DNA of 64,000 nucleotides from contig NZ_JBKKHQ010000007.1 of assembly GCF_046614695.1 (NCBI RefSeq), forward strand, positions 186,001-250,000. The letters are read 5' to 3'. The position numbers and the translations under genes are program-made. This DNA comes from Pokkaliibacter sp046614695. Lineage in GTDB: Bacteria > Pseudomonadota > Gammaproteobacteria > Pseudomonadales > Balneatricaceae. The notes under the pieces were generated by a model that was given only the letters and a program-made list of their open reading frames with translations, had not been told where the DNA came from and ran no database searches. Numbering within the stretch: the stretch's first letter is position 1; each line of letters starts with the position of its first letter. Below are positions 26,763-34,961 of this stretch, piece by piece.

Positions 26763-27527
26763 TTACATGATCGCCAGTAGCAGCAGGCCAAAGGCAATGC
26801 GGTAAATACCGAAAGCAACAAAGGTGAAGTGCGCAAGGAAGCGCAGGAATAGCTTGATCACTACCCAGGCGCTGAAGAAGGCGATTACGAAGCCGACCAG
26901 AAGCGGCAGTGCTGCTTCGCCGCTGAACTCATGGTAGTGCTTAAGCAGGTCGTAACCACTGGCTGCAAGCATCACCGGCAATGCCAGCAGGAAGGAGAAC
27001 TCCGCGCTGGCTTTGCGGTTCACCCCCACCAGCATGGCCCCAATAATGGTGGAACCTGCACGGCTGGTGCCCGGGATCAGCGCAAAAACCTGCGCAATAC
27101 CAATCCATACCGCCTGTTTCATGCTTACATCTTCGACATCCTTGGTCCCGGCATTCTCTTCTTTATAGAAGTATTCGACGATCAGGAAGATAACCCCGCC
27201 GACAATGAACATAATGGCCACGATCTGGCTGGAAAATAGCGCCTTGATTTGATGGCTGAAAAGAAAGCCCACCGCAGCTACTGGCAGGAACGCAATAAAG
27301 ACCCGAGTCCAAAGCCGGGTGTGCTTGAAGGTCAGCTTTTCGCGGTAACTGGCGGCGACGGCGAGAATGGCAGCCAGCTGAATAATGACTTCAAAAGCCG
27401 TATTTTCTGCGCTTTGGTCCATCCCCAGCCATTGGCTGGCGACAATCATGTGTCCGGTCGAGGAGATGGGCAGAAATTCTGTCAGACCTTCAATCAGGCC
27501 CAGAATAGCGGCTTGCAATATATCCAT
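26763..27527 (-). CDS. uppP: Undecaprenyl-diphosphatase
   Basis: The 254-residue integral membrane phosphatase recycles the undecaprenyl carrier by dephosphorylating undecaprenyl diphosphate, for peptidoglycan and other envelope polymers, and gives bacitracin resistance when abundant. Both catalytic motifs of BacA/UppP are present: LIEGLTEFLPISSTGH near residues 12-27 and PGTSRAGSTI near 154-163. The length is slightly below the 265-273 typical of the family. It converges on the SulP gene with 4 bp between stops and no visible terminator. Confidence 0.96.
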   Translation of the reverse strand: MDILQAAILGLIEGLTEFLPISSTGHMIVASQWLGMDQSAENTAFEVIIQLAAILAVAASYREKLTFKHTRLWTRVFIAFLPVAAVGFLFSHQIKALFSSQIVAIMFIVGGVIFLIVEYFYKEENAGTKDVEDVSMKQAVWIGIAQVFALIPGTSRAGSTIIGAMLVGVNRKASAEFSFLLALPVMLAASGYDLLKHYHEFSGEAALPLLVGFVIAFFSAWVVIKLFLRFLAHFTFVAFGIYRIAFGLLLLAIM

Positions 27528-27863
27528 AAGGTGCGGTTTCCGTTTAGGGAGCTAGATGTACGTAGCGAGTTCAAAACGCGGGCTATCATCGCATAAGCCT
27601 TTGGTGTGAGGAATATCGATAAATTTGAATTAAATGTCAGGAATGAATGGTTTTTTAGGGGCTGTATGAAAAAAATCACGATAATTAACGTTTGACGTGA
27701 TTCTGCTTGTACGTTCTATAATATTGCCTAACTTGATTTTACAAAGCAGTTACATTATACCCTTGGTACAGCCACTTGATTGCGGAACAAGGCAGCGCGG
27801 AAACAGATGTTCTGAAATGGAAGTCATTTGCTGCGACCTTCCGTACAAACGCAGGAAAGCGGA
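27528..27863. other. AT-rich divergent intergenic region with a promoter
   Basis: This 336-bp gap lies between uppP (-) and the receiver-like gene (+). It is AT-rich and contains a perfect TATAAT at 27717-27722, with TTGACG at 27692-27697 as a possible -35, although the 19-bp spacing is long. No gene or RNA is recognised. Confidence 0.5.
27692..27722 (+). promoter_or_regulatory. Candidate sigma-70 promoter of the receiver-like gene
   Basis: The -10 TATAAT (27717-27722) is exact. TTGACG lies 19 bp upstream, a sub-optimal spacing. Confidence 0.4.
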
Positions 27864-28214
27864 ATGAAAGTGTTAATTGGTGAAGCTCGCCCTAGTCTGG
27901 ATGCCTATACCCTGCAAGGGTTGATGGCGGCAGGTCATGACGTACGTCGAAGCCATATTGGTGCTGAACTTTTATTTCAGTTACAGCAAGGCAGCTACGA
28001 TGTGGTGATTTTGGGTGAAGAGGCCAGGGATCAGATGGGAATCGAGCGGATTCGTACTGCCGGGATGAGAACCCCGGTACTGCTTCTGGAAGATAGCGAG
28101 ATGATGGATGTCTCTCTTCTGGGTGAGCATACCGAATGTCTGGTAAAGCCTTTCTCCTTAAGTCGGCTTTTAGCCTGTATGAACCGGTTGGCAGATAAAA
28201 AGCTGGCGTATTGA
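27864..28214 (+). CDS. Stand-alone receiver-like protein lacking the phosphoacceptor Asp
   Basis: This 116-residue protein is the size and pattern of a CheY-type receiver domain with no output domain. MKVLIGEA corresponds to strand 1, where the acidic pair is replaced by EA (residues 7-8). SYDVVILG corresponds to strand 3, where Gly51 replaces the phosphoacceptor Asp. The KPF motif after strand 5 is kept (Lys95-Pro96). It is therefore likely a pseudo-receiver acting by binding and not by phosphorylation. The ATG at 27864 has AGGAAAG upstream; the longer in-frame start at 27828 is less likely. It is monocistronic with a strong terminator and has no kinase gene beside it. The partner is unknown. 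Confidence 0.75.
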   Translation: MKVLIGEARPSLDAYTLQGLMAAGHDVRRSHIGAELLFQLQQGSYDVVILGEEARDQMGIERIRTAGMRTPVLLLEDSEMMDVSLLGEHTECLVKPFSLSRLLACMNRLADKKLAY

Positions 28215-28225
28215 TGGGCGACAGC

Positions 28226-28263
28226 GAATAAAAAAGCGGCGATATCCTCGCCGCTTTTTTATT
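28226..28263. terminator. Strong bidirectional terminator
   Basis: AATAAAAAAGCGGCGA and TCGCCGCTTTTTTATT are perfectly complementary around a 5-nt loop, between the receiver-like gene (+) and the MFS gene (-). Confidence 0.93.
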
Positions 28264-28284
28264 GTCAGGAAGACCCCGGGAATC

Positions 28285-29508
28285 TCAGGGTTCTCCTTTC
28301 TCCAGAGTATTTCGTGCAGTAAGCGCAGGAAAGAGCTTCATCCATAGTCCGACGATCACCAGTGTTCCAAAACCGCCGACAACGATGGCGGGTACTGTGC
28401 CCAACAATGCCGCAGTGACGCCTGATTCAAACTCCCCTAACTGATTCGACGTGCCAATAAAGATAGAGTTGGCAGCGCTGACTCGGCCACGCATTTCATC
28501 CGGTGTTTCCAGCTGCACCAGTGTTGAGCGAATCACCACGCTGACCATATCGGCGGCGCCCATAATCACCAGTGCTGAGAGCGCCATCCAGAGCTGGGTC
28601 GAGAGGCCGAATACAATCGTCCCAAGACCAAAGACTGCCACTGCTGAAAACATGATTTTGCCCACTTTACGTTGTAGTGGGTGACGAGCCAGATACACCG
28701 ACATGAGTACTGCGCCTACCGCAGGAGCACAGCGCAATAGCCCCAAACCCCAGGGGCCGGTGTGCAGGATATCCTTGGCGACGATGGGCAGCAGTGCCGT
28801 TGCTCCTCCCAGAAGTACCGCGAACATATCCAGTGAAATGGAGCCGAGAATGACCGGATTACGGCGGATGAAGCGGATTCCGCCAAGCAGTGTCTCCATG
28901 GAAACCGGCGCTTTGGCGCGGGCAGTGTATTGGTATTGCAGGCTGGACAGGATCAGGCTGGAGAGGAGAAAGCCGAGGACACTGATACTGTAAAGAGTCG
29001 TTGGCCCCACCAGATAGACCACGCCACCAATTGCGGGACCGGCAATGACTGTCGCTTCACGGGCAGAAGCAACGAGTGCCAGAGCACGCGATAGCAATGC
29101 TTCGGGAACGAGATTGGGCAACAGCGCGCTGGAGGAGGGCATTTCAAAGGCGCGAGAGGCGCCCAGTGCGGCGGCGCAGGCGTAAATCATGCCTGCGCTG
29201 ATATGCTGGGTGTAGCTGCCCCAGGCCAGAACGGCGACAGTGGCTGCCATCACAATGCGGCAAATCATCAGTATCGTGCGGCGATTGTATTGGTCAGCGA
29301 CATGGCCTACGACCAGCGTCAGGGCGAGTTGTGGAAGAAACTGAGCAAGCCCCACCATGCCCAGATGCATGGCGCTGTTGGTCAGCGAATACATCTGCCA
29401 GCCAATGCCGACAGTAAGCATTTGAAAGGCCAGCGAAGATGCTATCTGGCTGATCCAGAAGCGTAAGAATGTCGGGTGGCGGAACAGGTTGGTATCCAAG
29501 AGAGTCAC
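28285..29508 (-). CDS. MFS transporter, EntS-like (MFS_3) exporter
   Basis: The product has about 407 residues with 10-12 membrane helices. The pattern FRHPTFLRFWISQIASSLAFQM at the N-terminus, GHVADQYNRRTILM after helix 2 and RAFEMPSSSALLPNLVPEALL are typical of the EntS/MFS_3 group, which exports siderophores, macrolides or other small molecules. The start is uncertain: GTG at 29508 is taken because the conserved region begins shortly after, but the frame is open to a TTG at 29553 and no Shine-Dalgarno is obvious. It is followed upstream by a glutathione peroxidase gene on the same strand, and another exporter of this group lies at 30565. Confidence 0.85.
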   Translation of the reverse strand: MTLLDTNLFRHPTFLRFWISQIASSLAFQMLTVGIGWQMYSLTNSAMHLGMVGLAQFLPQLALTLVVGHVADQYNRRTILMICRIVMAATVAVLAWGSYTQHISAGMIYACAAALGASRAFEMPSSSALLPNLVPEALLSRALALVASAREATVIAGPAIGGVVYLVGPTTLYSISVLGFLLSSLILSSLQYQYTARAKAPVSMETLLGGIRFIRRNPVILGSISLDMFAVLLGGATALLPIVAKDILHTGPWGLGLLRCAPAVGAVLMSVYLARHPLQRKVGKIMFSAVAVFGLGTIVFGLSTQLWMALSALVIMGAADMVSVVIRSTLVQLETPDEMRGRVSAANSIFIGTSNQLGEFESGVTAALLGTVPAIVVGGFGTLVIVGLWMKLFPALTARNTLEKGEP

Positions 29509-29715
29509 CGGTCTAGCTGGATAAAACGAAGCAGACCAGTTTAGCGGAATCAAAAGTAAGTTAAACGTGTGATTGAATTAAAGTCGCTTTGTTTGCGCAA
29601 TTCACTATTCCCGAGTGAAAGCTGAGGCATTGTGGGTGAGCGTGATGAGGAATCCAGGGCCTCAAGACGCGCGACCTCTGACAGGAGAGCCGCGCGGTCT
29701 GGAAAAATTTGAGCC

Positions 29716-30261
29716 TCAAGCGTCGAGGGCTGTCTGAATTGCCGCTGTCAGGTGGCTATCCTCTGGCGTTGTGTTGGGAGCAAAGCGGCCAACCACATCA
29801 CCATTCTTGGCAATCAGAAACTTCTCAAAATTCCACACCACCTCAGGGGCTTCTGTGGGAGTGATGCCATGCCCTTGCAGACGTTCAGCCATGCTCTCGC
29901 GTCCACGCGTTACAGGTGCGTGTTCGATCAGGCGCTGATACAGCGGATGCTTGTGCTCGCCGGTGACGACCATCTTGGCAAACAACGGGAAGCTGACGTT
30001 GTATTCGGTGCTGCAGAAGTTTTTGATTTCTTCATTGGAACCGGGTTCCTGCCCTTTGAAATCATTAGCCGGAAAGCCAAGTACAACCAGACCCTGGTCC
30101 TTGTACTGCTGATAAAGCGCCTCTAAACCTTCATATTGTTTGGTCAGGCCACACTTTGAAGCCACGTTGACGATCAGCAGGACTTTTCCCCGGTAAAACT
30201 CCAGTGAAGTCGGCTCACCGTCGATGGTTTGCAGGGCAAGGTTAAATAGTGAACTGCTCAT
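29716..30261 (-). CDS. Glutathione peroxidase-family peroxidase
   Basis: The 181-residue thiol peroxidase reduces hydrogen peroxide or organic hydroperoxides in the cytoplasm. Catalytic residues are seen: Cys in NVASKCGLTKQYEGLE (residue ~37), Gln in FPANDFKGQEPG and Trp in VVWNFEKFL. The bacterial BtuE group uses Cys and often thioredoxin as reductant. The start at 30261 has AGGAGATC just before the ATG. It lies between two MFS genes: the one on its 3' side shares its strand and the other diverges from it. Confidence 0.94.
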   Translation of the reverse strand: MSSSLFNLALQTIDGEPTSLEFYRGKVLLIVNVASKCGLTKQYEGLEALYQQYKDQGLVVLGFPANDFKGQEPGSNEEIKNFCSTEYNVSFPLFAKMVVTGEHKHPLYQRLIEHAPVTRGRESMAERLQGHGITPTEAPEVVWNFEKFLIAKNGDVVGRFAPNTTPEDSHLTAAIQTALDA

Positions 30262-30564
30262 AGGATCTCCTGCGATGATTGCTTAGTAATGAATGCCAGC
30301 ACTCTCTGAAACGCTGGACTTGGGTCAGTGTTTCGATCAGCAGCGGCAAGTGGATGATCTTTAGGGCAAAGTGAAGGTTTTCGCAATAGTTCTGGCGAAT
30401 TGGCTGTCAGCAGCAAGATGGGCGGAAGCGATTGAGTGCTCACATTTTGATATGTCTGGGCGATAGCCCTCGTCCTCTTAAAGGTATACAGTATAAAGTC
30501 AATCAAGCGATTAAATAATGTCTGAGGCTAACCGCCTGTAATAAGCACTTTGGAAAGCGGCTAA
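30262..30564. other. Divergent intergenic region, nothing recognised
   Basis: This 303-bp gap should contain promoters for the peroxidase (-) and the MFS gene (+). GGAAAG at 30552-30557 is the Shine-Dalgarno of the latter. I see no operator, hairpin or RNA gene. Confidence 0.5.
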
Positions 30565-31875
30565 ATGTTTCCTGAAACGCTAAAGACAGGACCTCAGCCG
30601 AAACTGTCGGGTGTCCCTGTGCTCTCTCATGATTTCTGGCAAGAAAAAACCTTACTTCGCTTTATGCTGGGCTCATTGTTTTCTACCCAAGGGGTATGGA
30701 TTCAGCGGCTGACGCTCGGCTGGATGACCTGGTCTGCGACCCATTCCGAAACCTGGGTTGGCCTGATTGCCTTCTTCAATTTCTTCCCGACGGTTGTACT
30801 CGGACCGGTCTTTGGTGTGCTGGCGGATCGCGTGAATGTTCGAGCTGGGGTGGTGACCCTCGCTTTCTGGAACGCCTTTATCTCCGCCGGGATGGCTGTT
30901 CTGATTGGGTTGGGATACCAAAGCCCCTATCTGTTTGTTGGCTTTGCTTTATTGCTTGGCCTCACCACCAGTATGTACCAGCCATTACGGTTGTCGCTGG
31001 TGCCGGATCTGGTGAAACAGGAAAAGTACCTTCAGCGGGCGGTGGCTTCTAACTCCATCATCTTTAATACCTCGCGTTTTATTGGCCCGGCTGTGGCAGG
31101 TGTGGTGATCAATCACTGGGGGAATGCGGCAGCCTTCGTGGCAACTGCGCTGTTCTATCTGCCGATGCCGCTAATGCTCATGACCGCTACGCTCTACGCT
31201 CCACAAAAAGAGAAATCGGCGGGTAAGCCCAAATCGGTGCTGGAGGAGTTTCGCTCTGGCCTTGGTTATGTGCGAAAGCATGAATTTATCAGTTGCCTGC
31301 TCCTGGTAACGCTTTTCACTACGGTTTTTGCGCGCGCTTTTCTTGAGCTGTTACCGGCGCTGGTACAGAGCTGGTTCAATGAGGGGGTAGCCCAGTTGGC
31401 GATTCTGACCTCCAGTGCGGGTATTGCTGCGGTGGTGTCAGGGCTTTGGCTCTCCGGACTAAAACGACGGGATGCGATGTTACGCGCTACCCGGACAGGC
31501 AGCCTGCTAACGTCTCTGGTGGTGATTTTACTGGGGAGTTTCAGCAATTTTTATGTGGGAGTTGTGGCGGTAGCCTTGTTGGCATTATGCAGTTCAATGG
31601 CCGGTATTGGTTCACAAACCCTGCTGCAGATGAATGTTGATCGTCACTATCGTGGTCGGGTCATGAGCCTTTGGGGAGCACTGATCATGGGTGGGGCTTC
31701 TGTGGGAAGTCTGCTGTTAGGAAGCCTGATGGAGCTGGTGGGCAATCAGCCTGTCATGCTGGCAGCAGGCGTCCTGAGCTTTATTTCCTGCCTTGTCGTG
31801 ACTCGCCGGTTGAAGCAGGCGGATGAGAGGCTGGAAAAACCACCTGTGACAGAGCCGCAGGTGGTGCATTCCTGA
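30565..31875 (+). CDS. MFS transporter (MFS_3 group)
   Basis: The 436-residue protein has about twelve hydrophobic helices. The WIQRLTLGWMTW segment in helix 1 and VLADRVNVRAGVV between helices 2 and 3 (the MFS motif A region) place it in the MFS_3/EntS-like exporter group, and RFIGPAVAGVVI matches the conserved region of helix 5. The C-terminal tail is polar. The substrate is unknown. It is convergent with the core MetE-like gene, with 3 bp between stops and no separate terminator. It diverges from the glutathione peroxidase gene. Confidence 0.88.
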   Translation: MFPETLKTGPQPKLSGVPVLSHDFWQEKTLLRFMLGSLFSTQGVWIQRLTLGWMTWSATHSETWVGLIAFFNFFPTVVLGPVFGVLADRVNVRAGVVTLAFWNAFISAGMAVLIGLGYQSPYLFVGFALLLGLTTSMYQPLRLSLVPDLVKQEKYLQRAVASNSIIFNTSRFIGPAVAGVVINHWGNAAAFVATALFYLPMPLMLMTATLYAPQKEKSAGKPKSVLEEFRSGLGYVRKHEFISCLLLVTLFTTVFARAFLELLPALVQSWFNEGVAQLAILTSSAGIAAVVSGLWLSGLKRRDAMLRATRTGSLLTSLVVILLGSFSNFYVGVVAVALLALCSSMAGIGSQTLLQMNVDRHYRGRVMSLWGALIMGGASVGSLLLGSLMELVGNQPVMLAAGVLSFISCLVVTRRLKQADERLEKPPVTEPQVVHS

Positions 31876-31878
31876 GAT

Positions 31879-32991
31879 TTATTCGCCCCAGATTTCCTTG
31901 GCGATATCCACAACGAGCTTAAGTTTTGCCCATTGCTCCTCTTCTGTCAGGGCATTGCCATGCACAGTGCTGGCAAAGCCGCACTGAGGGCTCAGACAAA
32001 GTTGATCCAGCGAGGTGTACTCAACGGCTTCCTGAAGACGCTCAATCACCGCCGCTTTGTCTTCCAAGGCCGCAACTTTGCTGGACACAATGCCCAATAC
32101 TGAGGTTTTGCTGCTGGGCAGATAGCGTAAAGGTGAGAAGTCACCTGAGCGGGCATCATCGTATTCGAGAAAGTAGGTGTCGACATCGAGGGCATTAAAG
32201 AGCACGTCAGCGACTGCCTCATAACCCCCTTCAGCGAACCAGCTGCTGCGGAAGTTGCCGCGACAGAGGTGTATGCCGATCACCATATCCTTTGGTCGTT
32301 GGCCAATCGCCTTATTGATCAGCTCTGCATACTGAAGCGGCAGGGTTTCCAGATTCTCGCCACGCTCTTTGGCCGCAGCGCGCATTTTAGGATCGCAGAG
32401 GTAAGCCAGGTTGGTGTCATCCAGCTGCACATAACGACAACCTGCCTGATATAAGGCATCCAGTTCCTGCTGATATACCGTTGCCAGGTCTTCGAAGAAA
32501 GGCTCCAGATCAGGGTAGGCTTCAACATCAATGGCTGCGCGGCCACCACGGAAATGCACCATGGTGGGCGAGGGTAGCGTTACCTTGGCGACTCCCTGGG
32601 ACAGATGACGCTGGATGGCATGAAAGTTATCGACCTCAATGGGCTGCTTGTGACGAAGTGGGCCGACCACGCTCAGTTTTGGCGGAGCAAAGCCTTGCTG
32701 AGCAGACGTGGTATTGCTGGCGTGAATCGCGCCCGTAACCTCTACGCCGCCGAGCTGCTGTAGAAAGTCGAGGTGGAAATAGGTACGGCGGAATTCGCCA
32801 TCGCTGATGCTTTTAAGGCCGATATCCTGTTGACGCTGAATGATGGCGGCAATGGCCTGATCTTCGATGTCTCGCAAGGTCTGAGCATCAATTTTCCCCT
32901 GAGCAAAGGCATCACGTGCCTCAAGCAAAAGCGTGGGACGCAACAAGCTGCCAACATGTTCGGCGCGAAAAGGAGGGTGGATATGGGCCAT
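31879..32991 (-). CDS. Core MetE-like (YxjG/YxjH type) cobalamin-independent methyltransferase
   Basis: The 370-residue protein corresponds to the C-terminal catalytic half of MetE and begins RAEHVGSLLRP. Zinc ligands are recognisable as His and Cys in GIHLCRGN and the later Cys in LSPQCGF; the substrate-binding YVQLDDTNLAYL segment is present. Full MetE uses 5-methyltetrahydropteroyltriglutamate to methylate homocysteine; short forms lack the N-terminal domain and their methyl donor is not settled in general. It could supply methionine or act on another thiol. The ATG at 32991 has AGAGAG upstream. It is a single gene, with no met regulator or transporter beside it. Confidence 0.85.
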   Translation of the reverse strand: MAHIHPPFRAEHVGSLLRPTLLLEARDAFAQGKIDAQTLRDIEDQAIAAIIQRQQDIGLKSISDGEFRRTYFHLDFLQQLGGVEVTGAIHASNTTSAQQGFAPPKLSVVGPLRHKQPIEVDNFHAIQRHLSQGVAKVTLPSPTMVHFRGGRAAIDVEAYPDLEPFFEDLATVYQQELDALYQAGCRYVQLDDTNLAYLCDPKMRAAAKERGENLETLPLQYAELINKAIGQRPKDMVIGIHLCRGNFRSSWFAEGGYEAVADVLFNALDVDTYFLEYDDARSGDFSPLRYLPSSKTSVLGIVSSKVAALEDKAAVIERLQEAVEYTSLDQLCLSPQCGFASTVHGNALTEEEQWAKLKLVVDIAKEIWGE

Positions 32992-33303
32992 AAAACTCTC
33001 TCTGGAAGTTTGTGAGCACAGGGAAGTGTTTCAGCCTGACAGCGCGGAAGCTTGGGAAGCTGCAAGCATTGTCGTGACTGACTGTCTCCATGCTAGAAAC
33101 TTCACTGACGTGCTTCAAAACACATCCTTCACGTTGATCTTCGAAATCATTCATGTTCACAGGAAGTGACAACGCTGCTTTGTTAAAACGTGGTTTTAGA
33201 GGGTGAAAAGGGCGGATTTTCGTTGATAAGTGTTCGCCAGATAACCAACGTGATTATCTGGCGAACAAAGAGTTGTATGTACTTATGGGTTATAAGTGGC
33301 CGG
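32992..33303. other. Intergenic region upstream of the MetE-like gene
   Basis: This 312-bp gap has no supported gene. It holds the promoter of the MetE-like gene and a perfect 14-bp inverted repeat at 33231-33267, close to the 3' end of the permease gene. No SAM riboswitch pattern is seen. Confidence 0.5.
33231..33267. repeat. Perfect 14-bp inverted repeat
   Basis: TGTTCGCCAGATAA and TTATCTGGCGAACA are exactly complementary around the 9-nt spacer CCAACGTGA. Neither strand has a T-run after it. It lies just beyond the permease stop codon and may be an RNA 3' end structure or a protein-binding palindrome. Confidence 0.75.
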
Positions 33304-34677
33304 TTACGCTGAGTCTGCCCCGGTTAGCAGCAGATCTTCATCAGCACTGGCTCTCTGATGTGGTGTCATGCTGAACCAGAGGTAGCCCGCAATCATAAAG
33401 AGCACAAAGATCCCGGCGATAAGCAGGTTGAACCAGGTCATGGCGATCAGGCAAAGCACTGACAGTACCAGCGCGATACCTGGAACCACCGGGAAACCGG
33501 GCGCACGATAAACGCGCTCCAGTTCTGGCTCGGATTTGCGTAGTTTGAAGAGGCTTAACATGCTCATGATGTACATCACAATGGCTCCGAAAACAGCCAT
33601 CGTGATCATGGCGGCGGTAAGGCTCATGCCTTGTAAGTTGATAACGCCATCACTGTAAATCGCGGCAATCCCCACAATGCCACCGGCAATAATGGCGCGG
33701 TGCGGGGTTTGAAAGCGTGAAAGCTTGGCGAGGCCGGGAGGCAGGTAACCTGCTCGCGCCAGTGCAAAGAACTGACGGGAGTAGCCAAGGATGATGCCGT
33801 GGAAGGAGGCGACCAGACCAAAAAGGCCAATCCAGACCAGCATGTGCAGCCAGCCGGAGTTTTCACCCACTACCATTTTCATGGCCTGAGGCAGAGGATC
33901 ATTAATATTGGAAAGAGCGCTCCAGTTCCCGGCGCCACCGGCCATGATCATCACACCTAATGCCAGAACCACCAAGGTGAGAATGCCGCTGATATAAGCT
34001 CTTGGAATGGTGCGCTTGGGATCTTTGGCTTCCTCTGCTGCCATGGCAGCCCCTTCAATGGCCAGAAAGAACCAGATAGCAAATGGGATGGCGGCAAAGA
34101 TGCCGGAAAATGCCGTCATGCTGAAGGTTTCGCTACCGGCCCAGCCATTCAGGACAAAGTTACTGAAGCTAAAGCCCGGCGCGACAACGCCCATGAATAC
34201 CAACAACTCCAGTACAGCAAGCACTGTAACGATAAGCTCAAAGGTGGCGGCCAGTTTAACCCCGAGAATATTCAAGGTCATAAAGACGATATAGGCGCCA
34301 ACGGCAGCGAGCTTCGGATCAAGGCCGGGAAACTGAACATTGAGATAGGCACCGATAGCCAGTGCAATAGCAGGTGGGGCAAAGACAAACTCGATCAGAG
34401 TCGCAAGGCCGGCAATGAGCCCGCCGGTTTCACCGAAAGCGCGCCGGCTATAGGCAAAGGGTCCACCAGCGTGAGGTATTGCCGTGGTGAGCTCAGTAAA
34501 ACTGAAAATAAAGCAGCCATACATTAAGGCAATTATCAGCGCCGTGATTAAAAAGCCCAGTGTGCCGGCGACGCCCCAGCCATAACTCCAGCCGAAATAT
34601 TCACCGGAAATAACCAGGCCAACAGCAATTCCCCAGAGATGGAGCGTCCCGAGGGTGGGTTTCAGTTGCGTGTTCAT
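33304..34677 (-). CDS. eat: Ethanolamine-type APC permease
   Basis: The 457-residue amino acid/polyamine/organocation permease has 12 hydrophobic helices. The opening LHLWGIAVGLVISGEYFGWSYGW and ELTTAIPHAGGPFAYSRRAFG match the ethanolamine permease group, which imports ethanolamine for use as nitrogen or carbon source. Specificity is inferred; no eutBC lies in the window, so related amines are possible. GGGAG lies 5 bp upstream of the ATG at 34677, but also only 2 bp upstream of the ATG at 34680, and the frame is open to 34713. Transcription is away from mltA. Confidence 0.85.
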   Translation of the reverse strand: MNTQLKPTLGTLHLWGIAVGLVISGEYFGWSYGWGVAGTLGFLITALIIALMYGCFIFSFTELTTAIPHAGGPFAYSRRAFGETGGLIAGLATLIEFVFAPPAIALAIGAYLNVQFPGLDPKLAAVGAYIVFMTLNILGVKLAATFELIVTVLAVLELLVFMGVVAPGFSFSNFVLNGWAGSETFSMTAFSGIFAAIPFAIWFFLAIEGAAMAAEEAKDPKRTIPRAYISGILTLVVLALGVMIMAGGAGNWSALSNINDPLPQAMKMVVGENSGWLHMLVWIGLFGLVASFHGIILGYSRQFFALARAGYLPPGLAKLSRFQTPHRAIIAGGIVGIAAIYSDGVINLQGMSLTAAMITMAVFGAIVMYIMSMLSLFKLRKSEPELERVYRAPGFPVVPGIALVLSVLCLIAMTWFNLLIAGIFVLFMIAGYLWFSMTPHQRASADEDLLLTGADSA

Positions 34678-34961
34678 CATGACTCCCTTCAGAGCGAAGC
34701 CATCCATGGGCACTTTGGCCGCAGATGGCGGGTCAAGTGATGGGGGATGATTCCCTGTGAGAGGCAGGGACAGCCTGAAACCCGCCAGTCTTCAGGTATA
34801 CCGTGGCAGGGAAGTAAAGCTCAACGAGTTTAAGTTCGGGTAACAGAACACCATTAGGCGAACTTATAGTGTGCCGATGCTGTGCGAAAAACAGTGTGTC
34901 GGAAGCGAAATTTTGCCAATTGCGTCGTTATCGGGCAGTTGGCTCTATTCTGGTGTGGGGT

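Noticed and set aside
34678..34961. Sigma-54 promoter before the ethanolamine-type permease
   Set aside because: A TGGCA stretch on the minus strand does not have the GG-N10-GC spacing required.
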